Below, one piece after another: positions 15,750 through 22,987 of a stretch of DNA of 43,278 bases. Source of the DNA: Candidatus Daviesbacteria bacterium (GTDB lineage: Bacteria; Patescibacteriota; Microgenomatia; Daviesbacterales; UBA10151); NCBI GenBank assembly GCA_003519445.1, contig DOWS01000047.1:1-43278 (forward strand), read 5' to 3'. How positions within the stretch are numbered: position 1 is the stretch's first letter; the number at the start of each line of letters is the position of its first letter. The position numbers and the translations under genes were made by a program. Under the pieces are notes generated by a model. The model made no database searches. It saw nothing but the letters and a program-made list of their open reading frames with translations, and was not told the origin of the DNA.

Positions 15750-16273
15750 AACCTGCTCCTAACAACTTTATACATAAGCACATCATCCGCATATCCAGTT
15801 TCTAATTTTATTCCATTAGGCATTAGTCCGTATTCCACAAATCCAAATTTTTTATACATCTGCTTTGCCAAGTCATTATTTGCAAATACATTCAACAAGA
15901 TTATTTCAAGTTGGGAAAGGTTTTTTCTTGCCTCATCTATTACTTTTTCCATAAGCATTTTACCTATTCCTTGTCCTCTAAAATCTTTGGCAATAATAAT
16001 TCCAAAAACACCCAGGTGCTTTTCTATTTTATCTTTCATTGTAATATCTGATATGCCTATCAGTCTTCCTTTGAAAAAAACTAACAGTTGCACGGATTCT
16101 TTTTTGGCAATTTTCAGAAGATGTGAATTTAGAAATTTTTTTTCTTCCTCCAAAGATATCTCTTCACCCTGAAATCTGATAAATGTCTTCTCTTTTGAAA
16201 TCGTGTTAATAAATTCCCACATAGCATTCAAATCCTCTTTCGTAGGATATCTGAAAATTATTTTTCCTTCCAT
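15746..16273 (-). CDS. GNAT-family N-acetyltransferase
   Basis: 175 residues. The acetyl-CoA loop is R-G-Q-G-I-G-K (near 119-125), and the C-terminal N-x-x-A-x-x-M-Y-K-K-F-G-F block is intact, as in ribosomal-protein/small-molecule acetyltransferases of the RimJ/RimL kind. Substrate unknown. An AAGGAGGT site ten bases from the ATG lies in the 16-base gap after vapC, so it is probably read from the toxin-antitoxin promoter. Confidence 0.9.
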   Translation of the reverse strand: MEGKIIFRYPTKEDLNAMWEFINTISKEKTFIRFQGEEISLEEEKKFLNSHLLKIAKKESVQLLVFFKGRLIGISDITMKDKIEKHLGVFGIIIAKDFRGQGIGKMLMEKVIDEARKNLSQLEIILLNVFANNDLAKQMYKKFGFVEYGLMPNGIKLETGYADDVLMYKVVRSRL

Positions 16274-16289
16274 TAAAAATGGTACCTCC

Positions 16290-16685
16290 TTATTTAATTA
16301 ATTTTTGCAAATTTTTTAAAGCCTTATCAAAAGTAAAAAGCTGCCGATTCTCTTCCTTGGCTTTAACATACAGAAAACAATCAGTTAACGACAAGTTGTT
16401 TCCAGAGTAAATCTGGATTGCTTCTCTAAAAATAAGACTATCTTCTATTTCAAGAAATGGTGTTTCCACAATAGTTTGCAACTTATCAACCACCTCTTCT
16501 TTAGAAAATCTATAATATTTTCTAAGAGCAAAATCAATCTCAAAAATAATAATTTGTGGAACAATTAATAAAACTTTTGATTTTTCAGCCTTCTTTAATA
16601 ACCTTTCAAATTCCTTTTTTTGCTTGGGTATGTCATTAAGAAAAAATCTCAAAAATGCATTGGCATCAACAAGGAAAGAAGTCAT
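16290..16685 (-). CDS. vapC: PIN-domain toxin (VapC-like)
   Basis: 131 residues. PIN acidic residues: D7 in F-L-V-D-A-N-A-F, a glutamate in I-I-F-E-I-D, D in L-S-L-T-D-C-F, and a C-terminal T-F-D. VapC proteins are RNases, often cutting tRNA. It overlaps the antitoxin gene by four bases. First of two AbrB/PIN modules in the window. Confidence 0.9.
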   Translation of the reverse strand: MTSFLVDANAFLRFFLNDIPKQKKEFERLLKKAEKSKVLLIVPQIIIFEIDFALRKYYRFSKEEVVDKLQTIVETPFLEIEDSLIFREAIQIYSGNNLSLTDCFLYVKAKEENRQLFTFDKALKNLQKLIK

Positions 16686-16936
16686 TTTAATTTACGAGCG
16701 TATTCTTCTGCCACAGCCAAAGCCACCACTTCATCAAGTTCTTTATTTGATAGAGGCTTTTTATTTGTTTTCAAAGAACCTCCTAACTCCAGCAGATTTT
16801 TAACAGGTTCCACGATTAACTTGTTGTCTTCTTTTGAAATGAAGGCTCTTTTGGTTTTTTCAAGCTCCAGCTCTCTTCTAAATCTGACCGGAATGCTAAT
16901 TTGCCCTTGTGATGTAATGCTTACTAAATATGTCAT
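16682..16936 (-). CDS. AbrB/SpoVT-type antitoxin
   Basis: 84 residues. The N-terminal swapped-hairpin DNA-binding domain has S-I-T-S-Q-G-Q-I-S-I-P-V-R-F-R-R, and the C-terminal part is a toxin-binding helix. It should repress its own promoter, which overlaps the start codon, and neutralise VapC. The start is the ATG seven bases after a perfect -10 box. Confidence 0.9.
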   Translation of the reverse strand: MTYLVSITSQGQISIPVRFRRELELEKTKRAFISKEDNKLIVEPVKNLLELGGSLKTNKKPLSNKELDEVVALAVAEEYARKLK

Positions 16937-16943
16937 ACATTAT

Positions 16944-16972
16944 ATTATACCATATTACATTACTTTTGTCAA
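16944..16972 (-). promoter_or_regulatory. Consensus promoter of the abrB-vapC-GNAT-csaA unit
   Basis: TTGACA (16972-16967), exactly 17 bases, TATAAT (16949-16944), then seven bases to ATG 16936. The mRNA would start on the A of the ATG. The left direct repeat of the neighbouring mini-element begins at the -35 box. Confidence 0.85.
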
Positions 16973-16987
16973 GTTACATTAAATTTA
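16972..16987 (+). repeat. Left direct repeat flanking the mini-element
   Basis: AGTTACATTAAATTTA, repeated exactly at 17304-17319. It looks like a long target-site duplication, with 7 and 6 intervening bases between the repeats and the inverted ends. Confidence 0.65.
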
Positions 16988-16994
16988 TCTTATA

Positions 16995-17297
16995 CCAAAA
17001 TAGAAATGTCATACTCCGCCAAAATTAAAATGTCATGGGGTTAGGCTCATCTTTTTTAGCCTATTGCTTGGTTTCCCTTTTAAACCATGAATTACAGCTT
17101 TCCGTCCTAGAATCCTGACTTTAACTTTTACTCGCTGTGTATGACGCACAGAGAGCCTTAATTTGCCTGCTGTTTGTCTGTTAACTATCTTCCTCTTCAA
17201 CAAGTCAGAGATGACTTTAAATCGGTATTTCTCCTTAAGAGTGAGTGTGATCTGTTCGTACACATAAATATATTAAGGGGTGACATTTCTATTTTGG
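16995..17297. mobile_element. 303-base IS-derived mini-element with perfect 17-base ends
   Basis: The ends CCAAAATAGAAATGTCA (16995-17011) and its exact complement (17281-17297) are inverted repeats. A second, slightly diverged copy of the end (CCAAAATTAAAATGTCA) follows at about 17020-17036. Inside is a 76-residue frame resembling the N-terminal HTH of an ISNCY/IS481-like transposase and nothing else, so it is an internally deleted, non-autonomous derivative. It sits between the rseP stop and the TA promoter. The long flanking repeats recall IS1202-type elements, from memory. Confidence 0.75.
17033..17263 (-). pseudogene. Transposase N-terminal HTH fragment
   Basis: 76 residues from GTG 17263. 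The helix-turn-helix part reads roughly E-K-Y-R-F-K-V-I-S-D-L-L, then T-A-G-K-L-R-L-S-V-R-H-T-Q-R-V-K, then H-G-L-K-G-K-P-S-N-R, the layout of the DNA-binding head of ISNCY-like transposases. The DDE catalytic domain is absent; the frame ends in the end-repeat of the element. It could still bind the ends as a repressor. Confidence 0.65.
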
Positions 17298-17303
17298 ACT
17301 GAC

Positions 17304-17319
17304 AGTTACATTAAATTTA
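17304..17319 (+). repeat. Right direct repeat flanking the mini-element
   Basis: Exact copy of 16972-16987. It overlaps the stop codon of rseP (TAA at 17319-17317), so the insertion occurred at the very end of that gene without changing its product, if the repeat is a duplication. Confidence 0.65.
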
Positions 17320-18387
17320 GGGGAAGAATTTTTTGATGTCGGAAAAAGTCACCAGCAAAGCCAGAACCAGTAAAACTGCAAAACCTACTTGATGAATAAT
17401 ATTTTCTATTTCTGCTTTAACCTTTTTTTTGGTAACTGCTTCTATCAACAGAAAAAGCAATCTCCCCCCGTCCAGAGCCGGAATGGGAAAAATATTGAAA
17501 ATGGCAAGAGTTAGGGAAATAATCCCCACAAACCACAGATAAGGTATGACTGCCTGCCAGCCACCCTGCAAAATTTCACCGGACATGGCAGCAATGCCCA
17601 CAGGCCCACTGACTTGCTGGGAAACCTTACCGAATTCACCGGAAATTAATTGATTAATAGTTTTACCCAAACCCATAAAGGTCAACTTTGTTAAATCAAC
17701 AGAATAAGTAATACCGGAAAATATTTTCTCTTTTGGGGTATTAAATTCTTTAATCAAAAACGGAGTAAACACTACTCCAATTAATCTGTTTCCATCAACT
17801 TCTTTGGCAATCAGCACAACTTCTCTTACTCCTTTACTATCCTGCAATTGCAGTGAAATTGCTGACTCTTTCTCTTTTATTAAACTCCTGGCCTCATCAA
17901 AAGAGGAAACTGCTTTGCCGTCCACAGATAAAAGCCTGTCTCCCGGCTTTATCCCTACCTCCCTGGCAGGAAAATTTTCCTCAACTTTTGAGATGTAAAC
18001 GCCCTGATCTATGCTTGGGGAAATAACTCTAAAGTTCTGTGCTGCTATAACAATGTAAAAAAGAACCCAGGCCAAAATTAAATTCATCGTCACTCCCGCA
18101 ATAACAACCACTATCCGCTGGAAAACCGGTTTGCGGGCAAAATTACGGTCAGAGGAACCCTCATTTCCATCTTCTTCTCCCAAAAGTTTGACAAAACCTC
18201 CAAAAGGGAGCCAATTTATGGAATACAGGGTCTCGCCGATTTTTTTGCCCCACAAGCGGGGAGGAATCCCAAACCCAAATTCTTTAACTTCAATACCGAA
18301 TTTCTTGGCCATTAAAAAATGACCAAATTCATGGATAACTACTAAAAATAATAAAGTTAGGATAAAAATTATTATTGATAAAAACAT
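17317..18387 (-). CDS. rseP: Site-2 protease RseP (M50 zinc metallopeptidase)
   Basis: 356 residues. The zinc motif H-E-F-G-H is at 19-23 in the first membrane helix, a PDZ domain spans about 120-210 (V-G-I-K-P-G-D-R-L-L-S-V-D-G), and N-I-F-P-I-P-A-L-D-G-G-R near 308-319 supplies the third ligand. Three to four membrane helices. It performs regulated intramembrane proteolysis; no anti-sigma factor is seen nearby. It overlaps frr by one base. Confidence 0.95.
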   Translation of the reverse strand: MFLSIIIFILTLLFLVVIHEFGHFLMAKKFGIEVKEFGFGIPPRLWGKKIGETLYSINWLPFGGFVKLLGEEDGNEGSSDRNFARKPVFQRIVVVIAGVTMNLILAWVLFYIVIAAQNFRVISPSIDQGVYISKVEENFPAREVGIKPGDRLLSVDGKAVSSFDEARSLIKEKESAISLQLQDSKGVREVVLIAKEVDGNRLIGVVFTPFLIKEFNTPKEKIFSGITYSVDLTKLTFMGLGKTINQLISGEFGKVSQQVSGPVGIAAMSGEILQGGWQAVIPYLWFVGIISLTLAIFNIFPIPALDGGRLLFLLIEAVTKKKVKAEIENIIHQVGFAVLLVLALLVTFSDIKKFFP

Positions 18388-18941
18388 TATATTTGAGTCA
18401 GTTCTTCTTCTTTCTGTTTTCCCAAACTTTCCACTTCCAGAATTTTTTTATCCACCAGTTCCTGCAACATTTTTTCTCTTCTAAAAAACTCATCTTCCCC
18501 GTACTCTCCGCTTTCTTCTAATTTTTTCCATTCATTTCTAAAATCATGTCTTATTTGTCGGATTTCTACTCTTGCCTCTTCTATTTTTTGATGCAGGAGT
18601 TTAATAAATTCCTCTCTCCGCTCTGTCGTTAAAGGAGGGATTGGTAAACGGATTAAAGTCCCCTCATTTGAAGGATTAAGTCCCAAGTTAGCTTCCTGAA
18701 TGGTTTTTATCACCTTATCCAAAATAGAGGCATCCCAAACCTGCACTGTTAAAAGAGTCGGTTGGGGAGCGGAAATATTGCCCAGCTCCACCAGTTTCAT
18801 CTTACTTCCATAAACATCAACCAGAATATTTTCCACAAGGGCAGGATTGGCCCGGCCGGCTCTGATACCAGCAATTTCCACCTTAAAATGATGCAATGTT
18901 GCTTCTATTTTTGTATTTGGTTCTGTAAGAATTGGATCCAT
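18387..18941 (-). CDS. frr: Ribosome recycling factor
   Basis: 184 residues, the standard length. It has R-A-G-R-A-N-P-A-L-V-E near 33-43, the P-x-P-T-L-L-T-V-Q-V-W-D segment, I-R-L-P-I-P-P-L-T-T-E-R-R near 93-105 and the long C-terminal helix. It acts with EF-G to split post-termination ribosomes. It overlaps tsf and rseP by one base each. The usual pyrH between tsf and frr is absent. Confidence 0.97.
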   Translation of the reverse strand: MDPILTEPNTKIEATLHHFKVEIAGIRAGRANPALVENILVDVYGSKMKLVELGNISAPQPTLLTVQVWDASILDKVIKTIQEANLGLNPSNEGTLIRLPIPPLTTERREEFIKLLHQKIEEARVEIRQIRHDFRNEWKKLEESGEYGEDEFFRREKMLQELVDKKILEVESLGKQKEEELTQI

Positions 18942-19390
18942 TATTCCCCGAGCGCAATCCGCTCAAATCTTCCAACCTGAATATTTTCACCCAATTTTCC
19001 CACTACAGATTTTATTAATTGATCAATAATCATAGAATTATCTCTAATATACTCTTGTTTTAGCAATTCTTCCACAGAAGATGGATTCATAGAAGCTACT
19101 TGTAAACTCAACTCATGGGCCAAAAACTTAAACTCTTCTGTTTTAGCCACAAAATCTGTTTCACAAAGCACTTCCACCAAAACCCCAACTTTTCCTCCAT
19201 GGGAGTAAACTTCCACCAGGCCTGTTTTAACTTCACGATCTGATTTTTGAGAAGCTTTATCCAACCCTTTTTTCTTTAAAATATCTTTAGCTTTATTCAT
19301 ATCGCCTTTTGACAAGCTCAAGGCTTCTTTACAATCAGCAATTCCCGCGCCTGTTAACTGCCTTAATCTTTTAATATCTTCTACATTCAT
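18941..19390 (-). CDS. tsf: Elongation factor Ts, short form
   Basis: 149 residues versus 280-290 in E. coli. The N-terminal UBA-like region (I-K-R-L-R-Q-L-T-G-A-G-I-A-D-C-K-E-A-L) and the EF-Tu-contacting T-D-F-V-A-K motif near 78-84 are present, then one core subdomain. The second core repeat and coiled coil are missing, as in other reduced or thermophilic EF-Ts proteins. It catalyses GDP release from EF-Tu. The start overlaps the rpsB stop by one base. Confidence 0.95.
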   Translation of the reverse strand: MNVEDIKRLRQLTGAGIADCKEALSLSKGDMNKAKDILKKKGLDKASQKSDREVKTGLVEVYSHGGKVGVLVEVLCETDFVAKTEEFKFLAHELSLQVASMNPSSVEELLKQEYIRDNSMIIDQLIKSVVGKLGENIQVGRFERIALGE

Positions 19391-20229
19391 TAGACCACCT
19401 TCTCTGCTTCCTTAACTGCTTTCTTTTCCACCATTTCTTCTGCTTCTGCTACTTCAACTTTTAATTCCTCGGGCAACATCTCTTCTTTCTCTTTCAAAAC
19501 TTTCTTTTCCGCATCTTCTTTATCCTGCATAGTCTTAGCGGAGTGGGATTTTTTACCCTCACCATAAGCAGAAGCAATCGCAGTTACCAATATCTTAATG
19601 GATTTTATGGCATCATCATTACCCGGGATAAGATAGTCAATCTGAGTAGGATCACAGTTTGAGTCGGCAATAGCCACCACTTTAATCCCTATTCTCTTTG
19701 CTTCTCTTACTGCAATATTATCTGAAACCGCATCTACCACAAACAGGGCATCAGGCAAACCAGGAAGATCCATTACTCCGGCAAAATCTTTTTGCAGTTT
19801 CCCCATTTTCCTGTCCAGAAGGAGCTGCTCTTTTTTAGTATATTTATCAAGTTGTCCCTTTTCTTTCTGCTCCAAAAATTCTTTAAGTTTTTTGATATTT
19901 TTCTTAATTTCTTCAAAATTTGTTAAAAACCCGCCCATCCAACGGGCCACCAGATATGGAGCTTGCAGTTCCTTAGCCAACTCTTCAATAATAGGTTTTG
20001 CCTGTTTTTTTGTTCCCACGAAAAGCAAAACTTTTCCCTCTTTGCCCAAGGCGTAAACATATTCACAGGCCTCTTTTAAAAACTGATCTGATTTTGTCAG
20101 GTCAATAATATGCACGCCGTCTTTGGCTCCGTAAATATATGGTTTCATCCGCGGATGGCCACGGCGGACTTGGTGTCCAAAATGAACACCTGCTTCCAGC
20201 AGTTCCTCTAATGTTGGTAATTTGTACAT
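19390..20229 (-). CDS. rpsB: Ribosomal protein uS2
   Basis: 279 residues from ATG 20229. The N-terminal L-L-E-A-G-V-H-F-G-H, R-M-K-P-Y-I-Y-G and the R-W-M-G-G-x-L-T-N-F block are diagnostic; the C-terminal ~45 residues form a charged lysine/glutamate tail. The frame stays open upstream to 20337, but a GGGGAGG site eight to nine bases before 20229 and family length fix this start. First gene of rpsB-tsf-frr-rseP. Confidence 0.97.
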   Translation of the reverse strand: MYKLPTLEELLEAGVHFGHQVRRGHPRMKPYIYGAKDGVHIIDLTKSDQFLKEACEYVYALGKEGKVLLFVGTKKQAKPIIEELAKELQAPYLVARWMGGFLTNFEEIKKNIKKLKEFLEQKEKGQLDKYTKKEQLLLDRKMGKLQKDFAGVMDLPGLPDALFVVDAVSDNIAVREAKRIGIKVVAIADSNCDPTQIDYLIPGNDDAIKSIKILVTAIASAYGEGKKSHSAKTMQDKEDAEKKVLKEKEEMLPEELKVEVAEAEEMVEKKAVKEAEKVV

Positions 20230-20325
20230 AGTCTCTTTTCCTCCCCGCAGTCTGTAGTTCCAGAGACTTAGATACCACGGGTGTGTAATGTTTGTAAGTT
20301 TATCTTGTAAAGCAAAAATTGTCAA
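20230..20325 (-). promoter_or_regulatory. rpsB promoter and leader
   Basis: TTGACA (20325-20320), 17 bases, TAAACT (20302-20297), leaving a leader of about 60 bases before ATG 20229. The leader ends in a small hairpin (AGTCT...AGACT, 20268-20249) directly ahead of the GGGGAGG ribosome site. Autoregulation of rpsB by S2 through its leader is known in other bacteria; here it is only a possibility. Confidence 0.65.
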
Positions 20326-20333
20326 CCTTGCTG

Positions 20334-20573
20334 TCAAAACTGCTTTGCATACGGAGAGCGTGCTTGAAATTCAACCAGGCTGTTTCTAACGGGACAGTCT
20401 CTCCCGCCAATATTACAAAGTAAATCTCGTACTTGTACAACACTTACCCCTGGCTCATCCAACTGACCCCTTACATAATCTCTGGCGACAAACAAACCTC
20501 TTTGTGGAGAACAAACCACCCCATTATCTCCATTTAGGTACGGACATTCTCCTTCAACTAAAACATTTACCAT
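20334..20573 (-). CDS. Small four-cysteine hypothetical protein
   Basis: 79 residues from ATG 20573. Cysteines at 10, 21, 53 and 60 lie in a C-P-x10-C ... C-x6-C-P arrangement, likely a zinc site. No family recognised. A promoter-like TTGATT, 17 bases, TAGTTT (20590-20585) sits just upstream of the ATG; the longer frame from GTG 20594 would start inside that promoter and is less likely. It ends nine bases before the rpsB -35 box. Confidence 0.6.
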   Translation of the reverse strand: MVNVLVEGECPYLNGDNGVVCSPQRGLFVARDYVRGQLDEPGVSVVQVRDLLCNIGGRDCPVRNSLVEFQARSPYAKQF

Positions 20574-20641
20574 AATAGCCTGATAAACTATCACAGTACT
20601 AAATAATAATCAAGGGGTAATCCCGCAAAAGATTTTATCTT

Positions 20642-21469
20642 TCAAGCTCCAGGAATTAGTTTTAATTTTTTGGCATTTTTCTTTGTTAACACTCTTCTCC
20701 CGCTTTTTACTTCAATTTGCTTTCTGGCATTTCCGGCAATAGTTCCACCATGTCGAGCAACTTTTCTGTTTTCAGGAAAACTTTTTGGTTTACGTTTTTG
20801 AGATATCTCTGTTGTAGCGGTTTCTGCCAACATGTTAAGAACAAGTTCAAGATTAGTCATATTATCTCGAAGATTTTCTTGTTTAAGACCCTTAAAGTTT
20901 TTATATTTTTTTGTAGTCATACCGGTCCAAGCTAAAGTAATATCATCTGTTAAAATAGCAAATTCGCTGGTTTCTTTTATTCCTCGCGTCTCCCATTCAT
21001 CTGTCAGGGCTTTCCTTATCTCAATGCTTTTTAGGCGTTGATTGACCCAGTCTTTACTGTAACCTTTTCGAAGATAAGTTTGTAGGGCACGGTTAATTGC
21101 CAGTTCAGGATCATGAGTTTCTTCAATGCGTTCGTATCCGACTCGGGCCAGCCATAACTTAAAAGGCTCTGCATTGGGGGATGGAATAGATTGGATAATA
21201 CGCAGCATCACTTCAGTATCGGCTGCATCAGTAAGATAAAATTTTCCATCAGCAGCCTGCATTTTCAGTTGTACGATTTTCTCGTACACCTCACTACCTT
21301 CTTTTTGGAGTTTAATTTTCAAGTCACTCCAATATCTTCGAGGGATGGTGCTCCCAGTTAGTACCTCAACTACATCTACCACTGAAAAATACCACTTTTC
21401 TTGTTTTTCATCCCAGAAACGGCGAATTCTTTTCCCTTCAAAGATGGCAACTTTAGAGGCTTTGACCAT
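20642..21469 (-). CDS. Bro-N domain protein
   Basis: 275 residues. The N-terminal ~110 residues match the Bro-N fold: R-R-F-W-D-E-K-Q-E-K-W-Y-F-S-V-V-D-V-V-E-V-L-T, then R-Y-W-S-D-L-K. The C-terminus is basic and resembles DinD-like proteins. Phage antirepressors share this domain, but cellular Bro-N genes are common in Patescibacteria and I see no prophage here. It starts four bases after the folA stop, with TAAAAT overlapping that stop. Confidence 0.8.
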   Translation of the reverse strand: MVKASKVAIFEGKRIRRFWDEKQEKWYFSVVDVVEVLTGSTIPRRYWSDLKIKLQKEGSEVYEKIVQLKMQAADGKFYLTDAADTEVMLRIIQSIPSPNAEPFKLWLARVGYERIEETHDPELAINRALQTYLRKGYSKDWVNQRLKSIEIRKALTDEWETRGIKETSEFAILTDDITLAWTGMTTKKYKNFKGLKQENLRDNMTNLELVLNMLAETATTEISQKRKPKSFPENRKVARHGGTIAGNARKQIEVKSGRRVLTKKNAKKLKLIPGA

Positions 21470-21473
21470 AGCA

Positions 21474-21956
21474 TTATTTTAACAACTCCAAAAATTTATA
21501 TTTTAATCCTTCATGTTCCTGCCAATCTGATTCATAAACTTTCTTTTCAAATTCAGAATAATCAGGAAAAAAGACATCACCTTTAATTTCTTTATCTATA
21601 TAGGTTAAATATAATTTATCTGCCAAAGGCAGGGCTTGTTTGTAAATTTCCCCACCTCCAATGACAAATACTTCCTCATCTTGAACTTTTTCAAGAGCAT
21701 CTTCCAAAGAATGAGCAACAACACACCCCGGCGCTAAATAATCGGGATGAGTAGTAATCACAATATTTGTGCGGCCGGGCAATACCCTGCCTATTGATTC
21801 ATGAGTTTTCCTGCCCATAATAATGGGATGCCCCATGGTAATTTCCTTAAATCTTTTTAGTTCCTGTGGAATATACCAGGGCAAAGAACCCTTTTTTCCA
21901 ATCACCCTTTTTTTACCCGCAACAGCAACAATGATTGAAATTTTTGATTTATCCAT
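21474..21956 (-). CDS. folA: Dihydrofolate reductase
   Basis: 160 residues. Blocks: K-K-G-S-L-P-W-Y-I-P-Q-E-L-K-R-F-K (the catalytic acid is the glutamate), I-I-M-G-R-K-T-H-E-S-I-G, and V-F-V-I-G-G-G-E-I-Y. It regenerates tetrahydrofolate consumed by ThyA, which is encoded two genes upstream. It overlaps the SIS gene by eight bases. Confidence 0.96.
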   Translation of the reverse strand: MDKSKISIIVAVAGKKRVIGKKGSLPWYIPQELKRFKEITMGHPIIMGRKTHESIGRVLPGRTNIVITTHPDYLAPGCVVAHSLEDALEKVQDEEVFVIGGGEIYKQALPLADKLYLTYIDKEIKGDVFFPDYSEFEKKVYESDWQEHEGLKYKFLELLK

Positions 21957-22962
21957 TAAAAGGATTTCCTACCTTTGAAGCTTTAACAGGATGATCAATA
22001 TCAATTCCCATTTTCTTAGCAATATTTCTAAGTAATCCCCAACCTCCAGAAAGTAAACAATAATTTCTAAAAGCTTCATTAAGCTCTACTTTTAACCCGG
22101 GGATCAAATTATCATTACCAACCCCAATTAATGTGGCGTGAGTTTTTGGGGCAAATTTCTCAAAATCTGGTATATAATCTTGCAAACTCTGAGGGTCAAA
22201 AATAATTGCACACCCTTCATCAATACCTTCTTCTGGCCCATGAACTATATGAGTATCAGGATAAAATAAAGCCATTTTTCTGCTGATTTCATAACTTTTT
22301 AGGGTAATTTCTTCTGCTACCCCATTTTCTAAACCAACCATAAAATAGTGTTGTGCATCTACTAAAGCTTGTAGTAACTGTTCATCCACTTTAGCATTTA
22401 TATTTTTCTCCACTGCCTCTGCTGCCAGATTAAGCTCTTCTTTTAATTGGTCAAAGTTAACATTTTTTCCCTGAATTTTTGCCAAATGAAAGATTAATGA
22501 ATCATAAACTAGACCTTGTTCAATAACACTTTTTGTTGCAGCCACACCTTTTTCGAATCCACAAGTTAAAACAATTTTTTCATTAGCTCTTTGGGCGAGT
22601 ATCGAATTTGCAACTGCCGTAAGTGCTATGCATTTACCCCCATTTTTTTGAACATGATCCAAAAGGAAAATTACCTCTTTTGTTTTACCGGAATTGCTAC
22701 AAAGAAAAACATATGTATTAGAAAAGTCTGTAAATTGAAATAGGTCAGAGGCAAAATAAGCTTCTACTTTATTAATAAGATTAAATTTTAAAGCTCTATT
22801 TTTTGCTTGCTTGCCGGGAAAGATTAAACTACTCCCCATTCCTGTAAAAATTATTCTACTATTACCAATTTTTTGAGCGATATCTTGAGTAATATTAAAA
22901 TCAAAATTTAACATTACTTGTTTACTCTCTAGCATCTCTTGTTCTGTAAAAGAAAGATTCAT
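21949..22962 (-). CDS. Double SIS-domain protein (GlmS/AgaS isomerase-like)
   Basis: 337 residues with two sugar-isomerase domains. The first has F-T-G-M-G-S-S and F-L-C-S-N-S-G-K-T-K-E (phosphosugar-binding serines, near 39-45 and 87-97); the second covers about 190-330 and ends K-A-S-K-V-G-N-P-F. It matches the isomerase half of GlmS and related deglycase/isomerases, without a glutaminase domain. Substrate unknown. Its place between thyA and folA is unusual. Confidence 0.8.
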   Translation of the reverse strand: MNLSFTEQEMLESKQVMLNFDFNITQDIAQKIGNSRIIFTGMGSSLIFPGKQAKNRALKFNLINKVEAYFASDLFQFTDFSNTYVFLCSNSGKTKEVIFLLDHVQKNGGKCIALTAVANSILAQRANEKIVLTCGFEKGVAATKSVIEQGLVYDSLIFHLAKIQGKNVNFDQLKEELNLAAEAVEKNINAKVDEQLLQALVDAQHYFMVGLENGVAEEITLKSYEISRKMALFYPDTHIVHGPEEGIDEGCAIIFDPQSLQDYIPDFEKFAPKTHATLIGVGNDNLIPGLKVELNEAFRNYCLLSGGWGLLRNIAKKMGIDIDHPVKASKVGNPFNG

Positions 22963-22987
22963 TGAGCTATTGTATTATTTATTTCTA

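Noticed and set aside
19270..19330. Dispersed-repeat origin for the L-S-L-S-K-G-D segment in tsf
   Set aside because: The DNA resembles a known repeat fragment (TTTGACAAGCTCAAGG), but it fits the normal EF-Ts alignment without added length, so chance is likely.
20229..20337. Longer start for rpsB (20337)
   Set aside because: The extension runs across the promoter and leader; the GGGGAGG site and the family N-terminus fix ATG 20229.
20642..21469. Prophage, because of the Bro-N antirepressor-like gene
   Set aside because: No integrase, structural or other phage genes nearby; neighbours are core metabolism.
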